From: an uncultured Flavobacteriaceae bacterium
Lineage (GTDB): Bacteria; Bacteroidota; Bacteroidia; Flavobacteriales; Flavobacteriaceae
Direction: 5' to 3'
Assembly: GCA_905181625.1 (NCBI GenBank)
Contig: CAJIYJ010000007.1
Location: 310,001-374,000 of the forward strand
DNA: 64,000 nt
Numbering within the stretch: the first letter of the stretch is position 1; each line of letters opens with the position of its first letter. The notes under the pieces were generated by a model. The model did not search any database, was not told where the DNA came from, and saw nothing but the letters and a program-made list of their open reading frames with translations. Shown in pieces: positions 28,198 through 37,600 of the stretch. The position numbers and the translations under genes were made by a program.

Positions 28198-29490
28198 TTA
28201 TACTAAAACTTTTGAATCAATTTTTGAAAAAGCTAACTCTAAATCTTTTTTTAAGTCTCCTATGTCTTCCAATCCAACAGAAAGCCTAATCAAGTCACTT
28301 GTAACTCCTGTAGAAGCTTGGTCTTCAGACCCTAGTTGTTGATGAGTTGTGCTGGCTGGATGAATGATTAAAGATTTAGTATCTCCAATATTTGCTAATA
28401 GAGAGAAAATAGTCGTTTTATCAGCAACTGTTTTAGCAGATTCATAACCTCCTTTAACTCCAAAAGTAATAAGTCCACTTTGTCCTTTTGGAAGGTATTT
28501 TTTTGCCAGAGTTTTGTACTTACTTGAATTTAGTCCTGGATAATTCACCCATTCTACTTCGTTTCTGTTTTCTAACCATTCAGCTAATTCTAGTGCATTT
28601 TCACTATGCTTTTTAATTCTAATTTCTAAAGTCTCTAATCCTTGGATAATTTGAAATGCATTAAACGGACTCAAAGCACCCCCTAAATCTCTAAGACCTT
28701 CTATTCTAACTTTAGCAATAAATGCTGCAGCACCAATCGCATCATGATATACAAGTCCGTGATAACCAGCAGAAGGTTCTGTAAATTCGGGAAATTTTCC
28801 GCTAGACCAATCGAAAGTACCTGCATCAATTATAGCTCCTCCTAGAGCTGTTCCATTTCCGTTAATATATTTAGTTAAAGAATGAATAACAATATTTGCT
28901 CCATGTTCAATTGGATTTAGTAGAGCTGGAGATGCTACAGTGTTATCAACAATAAACGGAACCTTTGATGCCTTAGCATGGTTTGAAATTTCTTTCAAAT
29001 CCAATACATCTAATTTTGGATTCCCTAAAGACTCTACAAAAAAGACTCTAGTATTTTCTTGAACGGCGTCAGCAAAATTCTGTGGATCATCCGGATCTAC
29101 AAAGGTAGTAGTAATACCTAATCTTGGAAGGGTTACATTTAGCAAGTTAAATGTTCCTCCATATAAACTACTAGAAGCTACAATATGATCTCCTGCTCTT
29201 AATAAAACTAGTAAAGCCGTAGAAACTGCAGCTGTTCCAGATGCAGTCACAACAGATCCAATCCCTCCTTCAAGGGCTGCTAATCTTTGTTCCAAAACAT
29301 CATTTGTCGGATTGTTTAATCTTGTGTAAATATACCCTGGCTCAGCTAGTGCAAATAAATTTGCAGCATGATCAGAATCATTAAAAACATAAGATGTTGA
29401 TTGGTAAATAGGAACAGCTCTTGTTCCTTGTGTTAAGCTTGTGTCATGCCCTGCATGTAAAGCTTTAGTTGATAATTTTTGTTCACTCAT
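28198..29490 (-). CDS. metY: O-acetylhomoserine sulfhydrylase (aminocarboxypropyltransferase) MetY
   Basis: A PLP enzyme of the Cys/Met metabolism family that makes homocysteine from O-acetylhomoserine and sulfide. The 430-residue protein has TKALHAGHD near the start, YTRLNNPTNDVLE, and the PLP Lys207 in HSLTKYINGNGT. The insert region typical of MetY, longer than cystathionine gamma-synthase, is present. It is the first gene after a SAM-II riboswitch and is followed by metX. Confidence 0.95.
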   Translation of the reverse strand: MSEQKLSTKALHAGHDTSLTQGTRAVPIYQSTSYVFNDSDHAANLFALAEPGYIYTRLNNPTNDVLEQRLAALEGGIGSVVTASGTAAVSTALLVLLRAGDHIVASSSLYGGTFNLLNVTLPRLGITTTFVDPDDPQNFADAVQENTRVFFVESLGNPKLDVLDLKEISNHAKASKVPFIVDNTVASPALLNPIEHGANIVIHSLTKYINGNGTALGGAIIDAGTFDWSSGKFPEFTEPSAGYHGLVYHDAIGAAAFIAKVRIEGLRDLGGALSPFNAFQIIQGLETLEIRIKKHSENALELAEWLENRNEVEWVNYPGLNSSKYKTLAKKYLPKGQSGLITFGVKGGYESAKTVADKTTIFSLLANIGDTKSLIIHPASTTHQQLGSEDQASTGVTSDLIRLSVGLEDIGDLKKDLELAFSKIDSKVLV

Positions 29491-29535
29491 TTTTATATAT
29501 TTAATTAATTAATAATTAAATTTATAATTAGATGT

Positions 29536-29543
29536 GATTTGAC
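29536..29543 (-). promoter_or_regulatory. Candidate anti-aptamer segment of the SAM-II leader
   Basis: The minus strand reads GTCAAATC, the exact reverse complement of the conserved GATTTGAC inside the aptamer (29606-29599). Pairing of the two would dismantle the ligand-binding core, so this may be the switching partner. No T-tract terminator is visible between here and the metY ATG. Confidence 0.45.
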
Positions 29544-29564
29544 GGTTAAAATGGTGTGAAGCAT

Positions 29565-29614
29565 ACGCTTTAGCACTTTTTTAAAGAGGTTGCAATCAGT
29601 CAAATCGATCCTCT
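29565..29614 (-). promoter_or_regulatory. SAM-II riboswitch aptamer
   Basis: On the minus strand the leader of metY contains GAGG, then GATTTGAC-TGATTGCAA, then CCTC closing a P1 stem, then TTTAAAAAAG and GCTAAAGC. This order (P1 5' strand, GATTTG, TTGCA, P1 3' strand, A-rich linker, GCTAAA) is the conserved pattern I recall for the SAM-II (metA/SAM_alpha) H-type pseudoknot. The position in front of metY-metX fits repression by SAM. It begins about 18 bases after the promoter -7 element. Confidence 0.82.
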
Positions 29615-29631
29615 AACAATAAATTAGACTA

Positions 29632-29639
29632 CAAATATA
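29632..29639 (-). promoter_or_regulatory. Promoter -7 element of metY-metX
   Basis: The minus strand reads TATATTTG, an exact TAnnTTTG match, just upstream of the SAM-II aptamer and about 140 bases before the metY ATG. The -33 region is a low-complexity A/T repeat (29641-29660) with no clear TTTG. Confidence 0.6.
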
Positions 29640-29667
29640 TATATATTTATTTATTTATTTAAAAAAA

Positions 29668-30678
29668 TTATCTAAAATTTACTGATATCCCAGCAGAAAG
29701 AGTATTGTACTCTTGGAAAGTAAAATCTACAAAGGCACTAAAAATTAAAAATTTGAACTTAGCTCCTATTGTGGTTTGAAATCCTGAAACGTTAAAGTTC
29801 ATATCAATTGGGTCTTTCAAAGACCTAGTGACTGGGATGTTTGATTCGGTTTTATACTCTAAATCATATTGACCTAGCATATTAAATGAAGAATTTCCTC
29901 CACTTAAACCAAAACCAGTGTAAAAATTAACAACCATAAGGTCTAAAGAAGCAAGTAGCAACAAATTATAATTATTAAGACTAAATTGGGCTACTTGTCC
30001 AGAACCATTAATAGAGCTAAAAGACTGAATATCATAATCTATTTTCATTTTAGAAAATGAAGCTAAAGCTGAAACATTTAATGGAAGCTTATCAATAGGA
30101 CCAAAATATTGTAATAGATTATGCTTAATACCAATTCCTTTTAACGACATATCAATTCCTTTTCTATGATATTCTGGGCTGTACCTGATAATTATTTCAG
30201 TATCAAAAGGAATTCCTATCCCTAATTGTAGAACTGGAGCAGGAACAGCTCCAAGAGGCAACTTACTTCTAATTCCCCTAGGAGCTTTAATAGTAGTCTT
30301 CATTTCTGGTAAAATTCCATTCGAAGGTATTGTTATTATTAAATCTTCTTGTCTATTAGATCCTATAATTGTAGGCAAGTCATCTACCTTTGATGTTATG
30401 TATTCTAAATTTGAGATTGAAAAAACTTGATCAGCTGAAGGTACAAAGGAAGCATTTAACCTCAAACTTAAATCAACACCTAGCTTCTTATGAACTTTAG
30501 CAGAGTTAAACCAACCTCCATTTGAACTATAAATCGCTCCTTTCATTAAAGGAGACATGTAGCCTTGAAATAATTTTTTTGAATCACTTTCAACAGCCAA
30601 TAATATGGATTCAAATCCAGATTGAGACCAACAAAAAAATGGAAAAATTAAAAAAAATAATAATGATTTGAAATTCAA
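29668..30678 (-). CDS. Exported protein, probable outer-membrane beta-barrel (function unknown)
   Basis: A 336-residue protein with an N-terminal signal peptide ending near FFCWSQ. The body alternates hydrophobic and polar residues in many short strands, ends in an aromatic-containing strand (ISVNFR), and contains no enzyme motif, all compatible with an outer-membrane beta-barrel. It resembles a Bacteroidetes family of unknown function (possibly DUF6588, from memory and uncertain). It lies 92 bases after the TonB-dependent receptor gene on the same strand, so an operon link is possible. Confidence 0.6.
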   Translation of the reverse strand: MNFKSLLFFLIFPFFCWSQSGFESILLAVESDSKKLFQGYMSPLMKGAIYSSNGGWFNSAKVHKKLGVDLSLRLNASFVPSADQVFSISNLEYITSKVDDLPTIIGSNRQEDLIITIPSNGILPEMKTTIKAPRGIRSKLPLGAVPAPVLQLGIGIPFDTEIIIRYSPEYHRKGIDMSLKGIGIKHNLLQYFGPIDKLPLNVSALASFSKMKIDYDIQSFSSINGSGQVAQFSLNNYNLLLLASLDLMVVNFYTGFGLSGGNSSFNMLGQYDLEYKTESNIPVTRSLKDPIDMNFNVSGFQTTIGAKFKFLIFSAFVDFTFQEYNTLSAGISVNFR

Positions 30679-30770
30679 TTAAAGTGATTTTTATTTATCA
30701 ATAAAGATAAAACCCTTTAAAGAAAGAAAAAATTAAAAATTAAATAGATGTTAACGTTTTTTAAACCATT

Positions 30771-33494
30771 TTAACTTCCGCCACCATAAGAGGTTAAATC
30801 GTACTTTAATCTAAAAACTGTATATCTGGGTTGAATTAAATAAGATCTAGTTTGGCTATACAGCTGATTAAAGCTATCTCTATTTACAGATGTATCATTG
30901 AACAGGTTAGTAACTCCTAATCCAAATTCCCATTTAGAACCTTTTTTATTATAAGATAGATCTGCTTCCAAAAATCTATATTTATTTAAAGTCACCTCTT
31001 CATTTCTGTAATAGTTATAAGTATAGTTTGCAGTAAAGACAAATCCTTTTCCAAAATAAGCATCTACTCTAGCGTAGGGAGAGTCAGTAAAGAAATAATT
31101 TTTTGATCTACCAGTATCATACTCCCTTTTATTATAACTATAACCTATTTCAAGATTAGGCTTATTTCTAAAATTAGTTGCAAGACTTGCTTTATAGCTT
31201 TGAGTGAAATTGATTGAAGTTATTGGATTACCATTTATTATATTATTAAAATCACTATAATTAAAATTCATATTAAATCCAGCTTTAAAATTTTTAAATC
31301 TTTTATCTATTCTACCTGAAGCTGAATATGATTCTCTAGGAAAATTTGAATTAACTGCAGATCTAACACTACTAATTCCACTTATTAATGTTTTGTTTTG
31401 AATTGAATTACTTCTTTTAGAATAACTAAATCTCGCAAATACATTAGTAAAAGTAAAAATATTAATACTTTGATAATTTAAATTATAACTATAAAATTTC
31501 GCCGCTTCAAGATTAGGATTTCCTTGAAAAAAAGAATTATAATTATTGAAAACATACCCTAAAGCTAAATTATTTACATCAGTGAATTGTGTTGTAGTTC
31601 TGTAGGTAAATCTTAAACTCTCAGAATCTTTAAATTTCATAAAAATTCTCATATCCGGTCTTATATCAGAATACGAATCAGAAGCCAAGTTTCCTAATTG
31701 AGTGTTTTCAGTTTTATAGGAATGTATAGTAATTCCCGGGTCAAAAGTAAAAATTCCAGTGATAAATCTGTAGTGCATAGACAAATAACTGTCAGTAAAT
31801 TTGAAATCCACATCATTTCCTAAAACAGGATCATCAAATTTTTTATTTGAATTATTATCTAAAATTTGGAAAATACTTGAATTAAATTTTTGGCTCACAT
31901 CAGTAACCCCAAACGTAAAATTAAGGTTTGACTTAGGAGTTAAAATATAGTAATAATCTAATTTTCCTTCAATTTTGTTAGTATTTGTCTTTCTTACTTG
32001 ATTAATGTTAAATTTTGATTGATCCGTGTCTAGAGAAATTATATCTCTAAAAGGTTGCAACTCCTTAATCGCTCTATAAAAAGGGTCTTCATCTTGAGAT
32101 AAATGCTGCGCTTCAAAAGAAAAAATATGATTTTCATTCAATGTATAATAAGCTTTTAATTCTTGGTTAATTGAACTAGGCTTATCAGATCTTAAAAGGT
32201 TTATTTCATCAGTTTCAATAGGTTGTATTGTAGGACCGCTACTTGAGTCCATGTATGATGAAGATATTAAGTCAGTATTTTCTTCATTATCTGCTGATTT
32301 AATCAGCAAATTGTATTCTGTTTGTAGCCTTTCGTTAGGTTTAAATTCTGCGGTAAACTTATAAAGTTGTTGACTATTATCTTGAACCACATAATCGCTA
32401 GTTTCTTCAATAGTACTAGTAACTGTGTAATTTCTTTTAACTTTTTCTTCAACAATATTTTTAGTTTTTGCCATAATAGCAAAACCACTTATTTCCCACG
32501 AATCATTAGGAGAATGACTAAAATTATAGGCACCTAATTGTGCATCGATAGATTTTGCTTGATTATTTTGAAGATTTCCAATTCCAGAACCATCTGATGA
32601 AATATTTATAGAAGTTCCGTTTTGAGCATTTAAATTACCAAACCCTCCACCAAATTTATAAAAGTCTCTTCTTGAAAGCACCGGCTCTCCTATATTATTA
32701 GTGTTACCCAAAACACTCATGCTTAAATCTTTTGCATAATAAAATATTTTTGGGGCAGCCAGAACTCTATCTGCATTTCCTGTTCCAGCTAAAATTTCAC
32801 CAAACCAAAATTTATCCTTACCACTTTTAAGTTTAATGTTAATAGCTATATTATCTTCATTATTTGTAACATTTCTAAGCTGACCAACTTCAGTAAAATT
32901 TCTTAGTACTTCAATTTTTCCTACTGCATTAGCAGGTAAATTCTGAGTAGCCAATTTAGAATCACCATCAAAAAAATCTTTTCCTTCAACAGTAATTTTA
33001 GTTATCTCTTTACCCTCTACCTCAATACTTCCATCCTCATTTATTTCTATTCCAGGTAAATTCTTTAAGACATCACCTAATTTTTTTTCAGTACCTGTAT
33101 TGAAAGAATCTGCATTATATACTATTGTATCTCCTTTTATAGTCACAGGCATTTCATAAACTATTTCAACTTCATCTAATGCTTCAGCTTGTTCTTCTAA
33201 AATTATATTTTTTTCAAAAGCTTCACTAATATTTAACTCAAACTCAACCTGTTGAAAACCTATAAAAGAAACTTTGATTTGATAATCTGTATTTTTCTTT
33301 AAAGAAACTCTATAAAACCCCGTATCACTTGAGATTCCAAATCCGTCTAAAATCTTTGATTCTTTCTCAATAGCAATAACATTAGCCCCCATGATAGTGT
33401 TACCCATAGAATCAGTAACAACTCCTTCAAACCTTACTTGAGAGTACACAACAGAATTAAAAAGTATAACTATAAGTAAAAGTATTTTTTTCAT
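30771..33494 (-). CDS. TonB-dependent receptor-like outer-membrane protein with carboxypeptidase-regulatory-like domain
   Basis: A 907-residue outer-membrane protein. The signal peptide ends near VVYSQ; residues about 20-105 are a CarboxypepD_reg-like (CNA-B/transthyretin-like) domain, about 110-220 a plug domain (GDVLKNLPGIEINEDGSIEVEG), and the rest a beta-barrel of the outer-membrane beta-barrel family common in Bacteroidetes. It is probably involved in uptake or export of an unknown substrate. It follows a GLPGLI protein gene by 30 bases, a pairing often seen in this phylum. Confidence 0.88.
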   Translation of the reverse strand: MKKILLLIVILFNSVVYSQVRFEGVVTDSMGNTIMGANVIAIEKESKILDGFGISSDTGFYRVSLKKNTDYQIKVSFIGFQQVEFELNISEAFEKNIILEEQAEALDEVEIVYEMPVTIKGDTIVYNADSFNTGTEKKLGDVLKNLPGIEINEDGSIEVEGKEITKITVEGKDFFDGDSKLATQNLPANAVGKIEVLRNFTEVGQLRNVTNNEDNIAINIKLKSGKDKFWFGEILAGTGNADRVLAAPKIFYYAKDLSMSVLGNTNNIGEPVLSRRDFYKFGGGFGNLNAQNGTSINISSDGSGIGNLQNNQAKSIDAQLGAYNFSHSPNDSWEISGFAIMAKTKNIVEEKVKRNYTVTSTIEETSDYVVQDNSQQLYKFTAEFKPNERLQTEYNLLIKSADNEENTDLISSSYMDSSSGPTIQPIETDEINLLRSDKPSSINQELKAYYTLNENHIFSFEAQHLSQDEDPFYRAIKELQPFRDIISLDTDQSKFNINQVRKTNTNKIEGKLDYYYILTPKSNLNFTFGVTDVSQKFNSSIFQILDNNSNKKFDDPVLGNDVDFKFTDSYLSMHYRFITGIFTFDPGITIHSYKTENTQLGNLASDSYSDIRPDMRIFMKFKDSESLRFTYRTTTQFTDVNNLALGYVFNNYNSFFQGNPNLEAAKFYSYNLNYQSINIFTFTNVFARFSYSKRSNSIQNKTLISGISSVRSAVNSNFPRESYSASGRIDKRFKNFKAGFNMNFNYSDFNNIINGNPITSINFTQSYKASLATNFRNKPNLEIGYSYNKREYDTGRSKNYFFTDSPYARVDAYFGKGFVFTANYTYNYYRNEEVTLNKYRFLEADLSYNKKGSKWEFGLGVTNLFNDTSVNRDSFNQLYSQTRSYLIQPRYTVFRLKYDLTSYGGGS

Positions 33495-33524
33495 TAAAAT
33501 TGATTTTTATTAATAAATAATTGT

Positions 33525-34367
33525 TTAGTTTCTAATTACCCTAGTTGATCTTCCTCCTCTTCCTCCTTGATACATTTCTTGCATTTCTTTAGCTTTATCC
33601 TCTGAAATTTGTTCAAATTCACTTTTGGTAACAACTTTTCCTTTTTTGGGTACCTTAATTTTAATTTTTTCTTTAGGGTTTAAAATTACTTTAGTACAAA
33701 GAATTGTAGTTCTATCGTCATTAATTTCTAAAATTAGTCCTGGAAGACCACCGTACATGGAAGGTCCAGTAGATACCGGTATTTCAGGTGTAAACCATGC
33801 GCTCATCACTACTTCTCTCATTTTTGGAGCTTCTGGTTCCTTATCTTCTTCCTCACTAGAGTTTGAAGAAGGACGACGTCCAAAATTAAATGCTCTTTCT
33901 TCCACTTCTTTTGTTATGGTAGCTTTATAAGCATTATATATACCTATTTGCTTGGTTTCTCCTGTCATAACCCACTTTCTAGGAATAATACTGTCTTTTA
34001 CTAAAAATACTTTTCCAAAAAGTTCCTTTTTATTAGTATAAATTTTAGACTGCAAATCTTTATGCAAAGAACCTCCTTCAGGCCCAGTAACAAACTGCAT
34101 CCAATTAAACCCTCTTCCACTACCTTGACCTGCTTCTAACACTTCTTCTTCTTCAAAAAAAGATGAATTACTATTAAACTCTAAAGTATAATTTTTTTCA
34201 AGTGCTTTTTTCATCATACCCTTTATACGCTCAGCTCTATCTGGTGGCATATTTTTAGTAAAATCTGTATTTACATTAGATTTAGACATATAATAAGCTC
34301 TTCCCTGAAAATCTTGTGAAAAACCATTAATGCTAATAATTAAAAAAAGTGTTAAAAATTTTTTCAT
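33525..34367 (-). CDS. GLPGLI family exported protein
   Basis: A 280-residue protein with a signal peptide ending near SINGFSQ. The family-defining motif GLPGLI appears in MYGGLPGLILEINDD, preceded by a W-F-T-P-E-I-P segment. An acidic low-complexity stretch (SSNSSEEEDKEPE) and a Gly/Arg-rich C-terminus (GGRGGRSTR) are notable. GLPGLI proteins are widespread in Bacteroidetes, are often encoded beside TonB-dependent receptors as here, and have no firmly established function. Confidence 0.88.
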   Translation of the reverse strand: MKKFLTLFLIISINGFSQDFQGRAYYMSKSNVNTDFTKNMPPDRAERIKGMMKKALEKNYTLEFNSNSSFFEEEEVLEAGQGSGRGFNWMQFVTGPEGGSLHKDLQSKIYTNKKELFGKVFLVKDSIIPRKWVMTGETKQIGIYNAYKATITKEVEERAFNFGRRPSSNSSEEEDKEPEAPKMREVVMSAWFTPEIPVSTGPSMYGGLPGLILEINDDRTTILCTKVILNPKEKIKIKVPKKGKVVTKSEFEQISEDKAKEMQEMYQGGRGGRSTRVIRN

Positions 34368-34396
34368 AATTTATGTTTTATTATAAGCGCAATATT

Positions 34397-34414
34397 ATTC
34401 ATTTTATAATGAAT
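34397..34414 (-). promoter_or_regulatory. Inverted repeat in the GLPGLI/receptor promoter region
   Basis: ATTCATT-TTAT-AATGAAT forms 7-bp inverted arms. On the minus strand it sits between a TTG and a TAATATTG (one mismatch to TAnnTTTG) spaced 20 bases apart, the position expected for a repressor operator within a promoter. Confidence 0.4.
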
Positions 34415-34498
34415 AGACAATTGAGAGAGAAAAAAGTTTAATTTGATTTATTTTTTAAAAATATATTCTAAATTAGGGGTCATTGTAAAAATTAAAAT

Positions 34499-35113
34499 AT
34501 GCATATAGCTATTGCTGGTAACATTGGAGCGGGTAAAACAACGTTAACAAAACTTCTTTCGAAACACTATAAATTTGAAGGTCATTATGAAGATGTAGTG
34601 AAAAATCCTTATTTAGACGATTTTTACGATGAAATGGAAAGATGGTCATTTAATCTTCAAATCTATTTTTTAAACAGTCGATTTCGACAAATAATGGACT
34701 TTATTAAAAATGGAAAAAAAATAATTCAAGACAGAACAATCTATGAAGATGCTTTTATTTTTGCTCCAAATTTAAAAGCAATGGGACTTATGACTAACAG
34801 AGATTTCGAAAACTACAAATCTATTTTTGATCTCATGGAATCCTTTGTAAAAGCTCCAGATCTTTTGATTTATTTAAGAAGTGGCATACCCAATTTAGTC
34901 GACCAAATACATAAAAGAGGAAGAGATTACGAAAACTCTATTAGTATTGACTATTTAAGTCGACTTAATGAAAGATATGAAGCTTGGACACAAACTTATA
35001 ATAAAGGAAAAATACTCGTAATTGATGTAGATGATTTGGACTTTGTTAAAAATAAAGAAGACCTCAAACTAATTATCAGTAAAGTTGATAATAGTTTAAA
35101 AGGTCTTAATTAA
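34499..35113 (+). CDS. Deoxynucleoside kinase (dNK/dGK family)
   Basis: It phosphorylates deoxynucleosides for salvage. The 204-residue protein has the P-loop GNIGAGKT at residues 7-14, EDV at about 36-38, the substrate-site region WSFNLQIYFLNSR, DRTIYEDA (the DRS/ERS motif of the family) and a lid with KRGRDYE. Which deoxynucleoside is preferred cannot be judged. It is a lone plus-strand gene between the GLPGLI operon and convergent hppA. Confidence 0.9.
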   Translation: MHIAIAGNIGAGKTTLTKLLSKHYKFEGHYEDVVKNPYLDDFYDEMERWSFNLQIYFLNSRFRQIMDFIKNGKKIIQDRTIYEDAFIFAPNLKAMGLMTNRDFENYKSIFDLMESFVKAPDLLIYLRSGIPNLVDQIHKRGRDYENSISIDYLSRLNERYEAWTQTYNKGKILVIDVDDLDFVKNKEDLKLIISKVDNSLKGLN

Positions 35114-35127
35114 TAATTCTTTTAAAT

Positions 35128-37503
35128 TTATTTTTTTTCAATCTGACCCATAGCTGCTATTCCTATATTATCAGCTTGCTTCATAACTTCTTCTTTAGTT
35201 CCAGTAATAACTTTAGATGTTTTTACTCCATTTTCTTGATATGTACGAGTCATAGTCCAAACATCATTCTCTGATTCAATCATTACTTCCGTCTTGATTT
35301 CGTGATCAGCAGAAGCATGATTTGGTTCTAAAGAGTGACCTCCTAAAATTGGAGCAATAACCAAACCTATTAAACAAGTAAGCTTAATCAATATATTCAT
35401 TGAAGGACCAGATGTGTCTTTAAAAGGATCTCCTACAGTATCTCCAGTTACAGCAGCTTTATGTGCTTCAGAACCTTTATAGGTCATCACTCCGTTAATT
35501 TCAACACCAGCTTCAAAAGATTTTTTAGCATTATCCCATGCACCTCCTGCGTTATTTTGGAAGATTGCCCAAAGAACCCCACTCACAGTAACACCAGCCA
35601 TATAACCACCTAGCATTTCGGCAACTAACATGTTGTTATCTTGGTAAACTAATTTACCTACTAAAACAACTAGTATTGGGAAGCCAATTGTTAATATACC
35701 TGGTAACATCATTTCCTTTAAAGATGCTTTAGTAGAGATATCAACACATTTATCATATTCTGGTTTTCCAGTACCTTCCATAATCCCTGGAATTTCTTTA
35801 AACTGTCTAACTACTTCATTCACCATTTCCATGGCAGCTTTACCAACAGCATTCATAGCTAAGGCAGAGAATACAACCGGAATCATACCTCCAACAAATA
35901 GCATTGCTAAAACAGGTGCTTTAAAGATGTTAATTCCGTCAATTCCTGTAAATGTTACATAAGCAGCGAATAAAGCTAATGAAGTTAATGCAGCAGAAGC
36001 AATGGCAAAACCTTTACCAGTTGCAGCAGTTGTATTACCAACAGCATCTAAAATATCCGTTCTTTCTCTTACAATTGGATCTTGTTCACTCATTTCAGCA
36101 ATCCCTCCAGCATTATCAGCAATTGGCCCAAAAGCATCAATTGCTAGTTGCATAGCTGTTGTTGCCATCATTGCAGAAGCAGCAAGTGCAACTCCGTAAA
36201 ATCCAGCCAAAGCATATGAAGACCATATTGCTGCAGCAAATAATAATACAGAAGAGAACGTAGAAATCATTCCAGTTGCTAATCCAGCAATAATATTTGT
36301 TCCTGCACCTGTACTTGATTGTTGTACGATTTTTAAAACTGGTTTCGAACCTAATCCTGTATAGTATTCAGTAAATGCTGAAATTCCAGCACCAACAACT
36401 AAACCAACTAAACAAGCATAAAACACTCTTATTGAAGAAATATCTTGAAGACCTTCACCAAAGAAATCCATTTGCATAGTTTCTGGCAACATCCAAGTAA
36501 CTAAGCCATAACATGCAGCAGCAACCATTGCTATCGAGGCCCAGTTCCCAATGTTTAAGGCTTTTTGAACGTCCTTTTCTTTTGCATCGTTTGATGAAAT
36601 TTTAACTAATAAAGTTCCTATAAGAGATATGATAATTCCAGCTCCTGCGATAGACATTGGTAATAATATTGGTCCAATTCCGCCAAAGGCATCTTGAATT
36701 ACACCACCCATATCTTTAATAACATAGTTACCTAAAACCATGGCAGCTAAAACAGTAGCAACATAAGAACCAAACAAATCTGCTCCCATGCCTGCAACAT
36801 CACCAACATTATCCCCAACATTATCTGCAATTGTAGCAGGATTTCTTGGGTCATCTTCAGGAATATCAGCTTGTACTTTACCAGCTAAATCAGCACCAAC
36901 ATCTGCAGCTTTAGTATAAATACCACCACCAACTCTTGCAAATAAAGCAATAGATTCAGCTCCTAAAGAGAAACCGGCTAACGCTTCTAAAACAATAGTC
37001 ATCTGATCGGTATTTGTCCATTCACTACCCATAAAATATTCATAGAATATAATGAAGAACATAGTTAAACCTAATACAGCTAATCCAGCAACTCCAAGTC
37101 CCATAACAGTTCCTCCTCCAAAGGATACTTTAAGTGCATTTGGCAAACTAGTTTTTGCAGCTTGAGTTGTTCTAACATTTGTTTTGGTTGCAATTTTCAT
37201 CCCCATATTTCCAGCAAAGGCAGAAAATATAGCGCCTATTATAAATGCCACTACAATTAAATAAGTACTGTCCATATAAAAAGCAATTGCAGCTAATACA
37301 ATACTTGCTCCAAATACAAAAATTGTTAGTAATCGATATTCAGCATTTAAAAATGCTAAAGCACCTTCATAGATGTGATCAGAAATTTCTTTCATTTTTC
37401 CATCTCCAGCGTCTTGTTTCATTACCCAGGATTTTTTTACTAGCATGTATGCTAGACCTAACAAAGCCATTGCAATTGGCATCCAAATCATCATTGATTC
37501 CAT
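35128..37503 (-). CDS. hppA: Membrane-bound ion-translocating pyrophosphatase HppA, K+-dependent type
   Basis: It couples PPi hydrolysis to H+ and/or Na+ export across the inner membrane. The 791-residue protein has about sixteen membrane segments, the substrate motifs [19 protein letters not shown] and [21 protein letters not shown], and DNAGGIAEM. The residue after GNTT is Ala ([10 protein letters not shown]), the mark of the K+-dependent subfamily; a Lys there would mean K+-independence. A polar C-terminal extension of about 65 residues follows the last membrane segment. H+ versus Na+ specificity is not decided here. Confidence 0.95.
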   Translation of the reverse strand: MESMMIWMPIAMALLGLAYMLVKKSWVMKQDAGDGKMKEISDHIYEGALAFLNAEYRLLTIFVFGASIVLAAIAFYMDSTYLIVVAFIIGAIFSAFAGNMGMKIATKTNVRTTQAAKTSLPNALKVSFGGGTVMGLGVAGLAVLGLTMFFIIFYEYFMGSEWTNTDQMTIVLEALAGFSLGAESIALFARVGGGIYTKAADVGADLAGKVQADIPEDDPRNPATIADNVGDNVGDVAGMGADLFGSYVATVLAAMVLGNYVIKDMGGVIQDAFGGIGPILLPMSIAGAGIIISLIGTLLVKISSNDAKEKDVQKALNIGNWASIAMVAAACYGLVTWMLPETMQMDFFGEGLQDISSIRVFYACLVGLVVGAGISAFTEYYTGLGSKPVLKIVQQSSTGAGTNIIAGLATGMISTFSSVLLFAAAIWSSYALAGFYGVALAASAMMATTAMQLAIDAFGPIADNAGGIAEMSEQDPIVRERTDILDAVGNTTAATGKGFAIASAALTSLALFAAYVTFTGIDGINIFKAPVLAMLFVGGMIPVVFSALAMNAVGKAAMEMVNEVVRQFKEIPGIMEGTGKPEYDKCVDISTKASLKEMMLPGILTIGFPILVVLVGKLVYQDNNMLVAEMLGGYMAGVTVSGVLWAIFQNNAGGAWDNAKKSFEAGVEINGVMTYKGSEAHKAAVTGDTVGDPFKDTSGPSMNILIKLTCLIGLVIAPILGGHSLEPNHASADHEIKTEVMIESENDVWTMTRTYQENGVKTSKVITGTKEEVMKQADNIGIAAMGQIEKK

Positions 37504-37537
37504 ATGTTGTTTTTTTAGTATTTTTTAATTTAGCTGG

Positions 37538-37545
37538 CAAAAGTA
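37538..37545 (-). promoter_or_regulatory. Promoter -7 element of hppA
   Basis: The minus strand reads TACTTTTG, matching TAnnTTTG exactly, 35 bases before the hppA ATG; a T-rich -33 region lies about 20 bases further upstream. Confidence 0.5.
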
Positions 37546-37600
37546 ACGAAATCAGTTTTAATTAAAAAACTTTATAGATTCATAGCTTAAACCAGGATTC

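Noticed and set aside
29641-29660. Tandem repeat of ATTT/TATT units as a possible phase-variable tract
   Set aside because: It is a short, imperfect AT repeat upstream of the metY promoter. Low-complexity A/T is common in this genome and there is no sign that it sets promoter spacing.
30679-30770. Terminator between the TonB-receptor gene and the beta-barrel gene
   Set aside because: Only a weak six-pair AT stem (TTTATC/GATAAA) is present, without a T-tract directly after it, so it is not supported as an intrinsic terminator.
35952-36199. Plus-strand Gln/Leu-rich and Ala-rich frames opposite hppA
   Set aside because: They are shadows produced by the Ala/Gly/Val codons of the membrane pyrophosphatase; hppA itself is unmistakable.
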